Shown piece by piece: positions 61,676 to 64,000 of a DNA stretch of 64,000 nt; within the stretch, counting starts at the first letter, position 1; every line of letters starts with the position of its first letter. This stretch comes from Roseiflexaceae bacterium. Its GTDB lineage: Bacteria; Chloroflexota; Chloroflexia; Chloroflexales; Roseiflexaceae. Made by a program: the position numbers and the translations under genes. The notes beneath the pieces are model-generated. The model ran no database searches. It worked only from the letters and a program-made list of their open reading frames with translations, and was not told where the DNA came from. The stretch is taken from positions 1 through 64,000 of the forward strand of contig CANJHS010000001.1 in the NCBI GenBank assembly GCA_947474225.1. The letters are read 5' to 3'.

Positions 61676-64000
61676 TAAGATCTATGCGTTCACACATGCG
61701 GTCGGTCTCTTATTGCGCGCTACTGTGCGACGTACGGTAGCATCACCGACTGCTACATTAGCGTTGATTTTTGCCTTGTGTATACCAATTACCCTGGGAA
61801 TTATCGTCCCGAGTTACGCAAATGCCGCAGGGACTCGCATTCTCAATAGTCAAATTGAGCGGCAAACGCTACAGACACAGCGACCAGCACTCGGCTTATT
61901 GTTTCGCTCGGTCCGCGGTACCAAACCAATTGCATGGCGCTCAGTCAGCGCCGGTGATGCCCTGATGACGCAGAACGCAGCAGCCTACCTACAAATACCT
62001 ATTGCCTCATTAACACGGCATATCCGCACCATCCCCTACGGATTCATGTCGGTACAAGGCAATGCAAACGGTACCCCACTTGGTACAGCCCCGATTGCAA
62101 CGCTGGTCGGCGTTGACGAGCTAGTGACCGTTATCAATGGCTCCCGACCTATTGCGGGCGGGACTCCGCTGCAGGCGATGGTTTCGCGGAGTTATGCAAA
62201 CGAAATCGGCATCAACATTGGCGATGAATATGTCCTCACTGCCAAAGATGGCCTGAGTTCCGTTCACATGATCATCGTCGGCATCTGGCAACCCAAAAAC
62301 GCAAAAGATCCGAACTGGCTTTATGATCCGGCAACGCTCAGTTCGATGTTCTTTGTGAACACCGAAGATATGCTGACGCACGTCGCAGAGGCGTTCCCTG
62401 AGGGTATTGCTCAGGCGGCGTGGTATATCCAGCCAGGCGACGTTCAGTTTGGACCAGGACAAATAACCACACTCGAAGGACGAATCCGCACACTCGCCCA
62501 AGAGATGGAGAAAATTCCCGCAAAACTCGAACGCAGCCCCTTAGCCAGCTTCGCTGCAGTCAATAGCACGATTTCGGATCTGACTCTCCGGACCGGCATA
62601 ATTTCGGCACCCATTGCCTTATTGGCATTCTTTTTTGTGGTGCAACTCGCAACTATCACCTATGAACGGAGACGGGACGAATACGCATTGCTCAGGAGCC
62701 GCGGTATGACAATACCCCGCTTACTATTGGTCGGCGGGGTACAGTGGTTGGTGTATATTGCAGTTGCAACCATTCCCGCTGTCCCTATTGGGCTGTTGTC
62801 GGCTGGGGTAATGTTGCGCACCCAATCGTTTTTGCAAGTGGGTGGTCCAGCCTATATGGTGCCTGGATTACCTGCGCAGGCTTGGTTCGTCATCGTCGCG
62901 GTGTGGCTCGTGGTTTTGGTGATCGGCCTACGCCCGATTGTCAATGCCAGTCGGCGAACATTGAGCGACAGCGGCAAAAGCCGGCGGCGTGACACATTGA
63001 CCGGCGTTGTTCGTGTCTTGTTTGAAGTGCTGGTAATGGTTGCAGTCGGGTACGGCTACTACCAACTGTATGGCGCCCAAGCACCCGAAGGCGACCTCTT
63101 TTCAAACCCATTGACACTTGCTTTACCGGTACTGACGAGTCTGTCACTTGCTCTCGTTGCGAACCGCATCTTGCCGCTTCTGTTTGCGGCAGGGCAACAC
63201 ATTGCCCGTAGGACTGATTCTTTGGTTGCAATTTTGGCATTGCAGACAATAGCACGTCGACCAGAGCGCCTCCAAACGACGGTGTTGTTGTTGACACTTA
63301 CATTGGGAGTAGGCGGGTATGTCGCCTCTATGGCAGCGACCGTCGATTACGCAACCGAGAACGGGATTGGGTATCGCACCGGAGCTGATACCATCCTCAT
63401 CGAGACCGCTTCCAGCAACCCTCCAAAAAACGGCGAAACGGCCAGTGGAAATGTCTATCTCTTGACACCAATAGGGGCACATAGCGGATTACCAGGCATC
63501 GGCAATTTTACCGCAGTTGGCACATACGAGACGCAAGTATCACTCGGTAACAAGCAGACAAATGCCAACCTGATTGCAATCGATCGTGTACACTTTGCTG
63601 CAGCAGTCCCTCACTTCAAAGACATCTGGTTGGGGGAAGGGAACTCATTTGGCGCATTGATGAATCAACTTGCCCAGGCACGCGATGGTGCTATTTTGAG
63701 TGCGTCGATGGCGGGCAACACCAAAATCGGAGACAAGATTGCAGTCACCTTCGAAATCGACGGGACGCAGGTCTCCTCCAAAGTGCGTATTGTTGGGATC
63801 GTATCGGGATGGCCGGGCCAATACGACAGCGAAAAGCCATTTCTGATCACAAACCAAAACTTCATCTCAGAAGAAATGGGATTCGTACCACCAACCGATA
63901 TATGGATGACGCGTGATCTCAGCATTGCAGTTACGACACTCGTCAGCGCTACCCGTGCCGTCGGAATTCCACTGCTGGATGTCCTAGACCGCCAGGATTT
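61656..64000 (+). CDS. FtsX/MacB-type ABC permease, cut by the window end
   Basis: The frame from ATG 61656 is open to the last base (about 781 residues shown). It begins inside the adaptor's last codons. A hydrophobic segment near residue 35 is followed by a large extracytoplasmic domain (about 60-300), then FtsX-type membrane helices with the inner motif YERRRDEYALLRSRGM (about 335-350). A second FtsX half begins near residue 530 (QTIARRPERLQTTVLLLTLTLG). Such duplicated FtsX permeases (LolCE/YknZ-like) work with a separate ATPase, not in this window. Confidence 0.87.
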   Translation, partial: MSSLVNSKIYAFTHAVGLLLRATVRRTVASPTATLALIFALCIPITLGIIVPSYANAAGTRILNSQIERQTLQTQRPALGLLFRSVRGTKPIAWRSVSAGDALMTQNAAAYLQIPIASLTRHIRTIPYGFMSVQGNANGTPLGTAPIATLVGVDELVTVINGSRPIAGGTPLQAMVSRSYANEIGINIGDEYVLTAKDGLSSVHMIIVGIWQPKNAKDPNWLYDPATLSSMFFVNTEDMLTHVAEAFPEGIAQAAWYIQPGDVQFGPGQITTLEGRIRTLAQEMEKIPAKLERSPLASFAAVNSTISDLTLRTGIISAPIALLAFFFVVQLATITYERRRDEYALLRSRGMTIPRLLLVGGVQWLVYIAVATIPAVPIGLLSAGVMLRTQSFLQVGGPAYMVPGLPAQAWFVIVAVWLVVLVIGLRPIVNASRRTLSDSGKSRRRDTLTGVVRVLFEVLVMVAVGYGYYQLYGAQAPEGDLFSNPLTLALPVLTSLSLALVANRILPLLFAAGQHIARRTDSLVAILALQTIARRPERLQTTVLLLTLTLGVGGYVASMAATVDYATENGIGYRTGADTILIETASSNPPKNGETASGNVYLLTPIGAHSGLPGIGNFTAVGTYETQVSLGNKQTNANLIAIDRVHFAAAVPHFKDIWLGEGNSFGALMNQLAQARDGAILSASMAGNTKIGDKIAVTFEIDGTQVSSKVRIVGIVSGWPGQYDSEKPFLITNQNFISEEMGFVPPTDIWMTRDLSIAVTTLVSATRAVGIPLLDVLDRQD

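Overview
The window looks like chromosomal DNA of a member of the Chloroflexota. This is inferred, not proven: no rRNA gene or ribosomal protein is present. The evidence is the style of the genes. Many secreted lipoproteins have Pro/Thr-rich linkers. The efflux-type adaptor carries a lipobox, as expected for a cell with one membrane. Quinol and caa3-type respiratory genes sit beside large intracellular rhamnosidase-type glycosidases. Base composition is balanced (about half G+C), and strong Shine-Dalgarno sites precede most genes.

Layout. 1-2.7 kb: two tandem serine beta-lactamase-fold hydrolases (the first cut by the window edge) and a lipoprotein. 2.7-8.9 kb: a minus-strand sugar cluster with a GH106-like glycosidase, an AraA-type isomerase coupled to it by a 4-bp overlap, and a phytanoyl-CoA-dioxygenase-family oxygenase. 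9.0-14.3 kb: a repeat-rich stretch with two REP-like tandem arrays, a frameshifted REP-associated (RAYT) transposase, a secreted GH5-like enzyme, a lipoprotein that appears to start at ATT, a short-chain dehydrogenase and tRNA-Lys(CTT). 14.4-22.3 kb: an M50 protease, a ParB-like/WYL gene pair, a DEAD-box helicase and a GH78 rhamnosidase. 22.3-29.1 kb: M20 peptidase and alpha/beta hydrolase, then a compact chain of overlapping genes (membrane protein, DUF309, metallo-beta-lactamase, thioesterase) downstream of comM and a hypothetical gene. 29.4-32.6 kb: CpXC protein, GNAT, pyrophosphatase, Nudix. 32.7-36.2 kb: sdhCAB. 36.3-41.4 kb: a secreted glycosidase, the PDZ/radical-SAM DUF512 protein with der, and a secreted protein of unknown function. 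41.4-46.8 kb: DedA, a heterodimeric ABC exporter and NudC. 46.8-51.9 kb: a caa3-type cytochrome oxidase operon. 52.1-56.9 kb: PEP carboxylase, a class III CoA transferase and TlyA. 57.2-64 kb: a lipoprotein made of two fused solute-binding domains, a lipid-anchored HlyD/MacA-type adaptor and an FtsX-type permease that runs off the window.

Together the genes suggest a respiring organotroph that uses plant- or exopolysaccharide-derived sugars. It has SQR (sdhCAB), caa3 oxidase and anaplerotic PEP carboxylase. The least conventional parts are the double solute-binding protein joined to an export-type adaptor and permease (57.2-64 kb), the REP/RAYT island (9.0-14.3 kb), a perfect hairpin that would bury the comM ribosome binding site, and three genes whose best start codons are not ATG, GTG or TTG. 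There is no CRISPR array and no intact mobile element.
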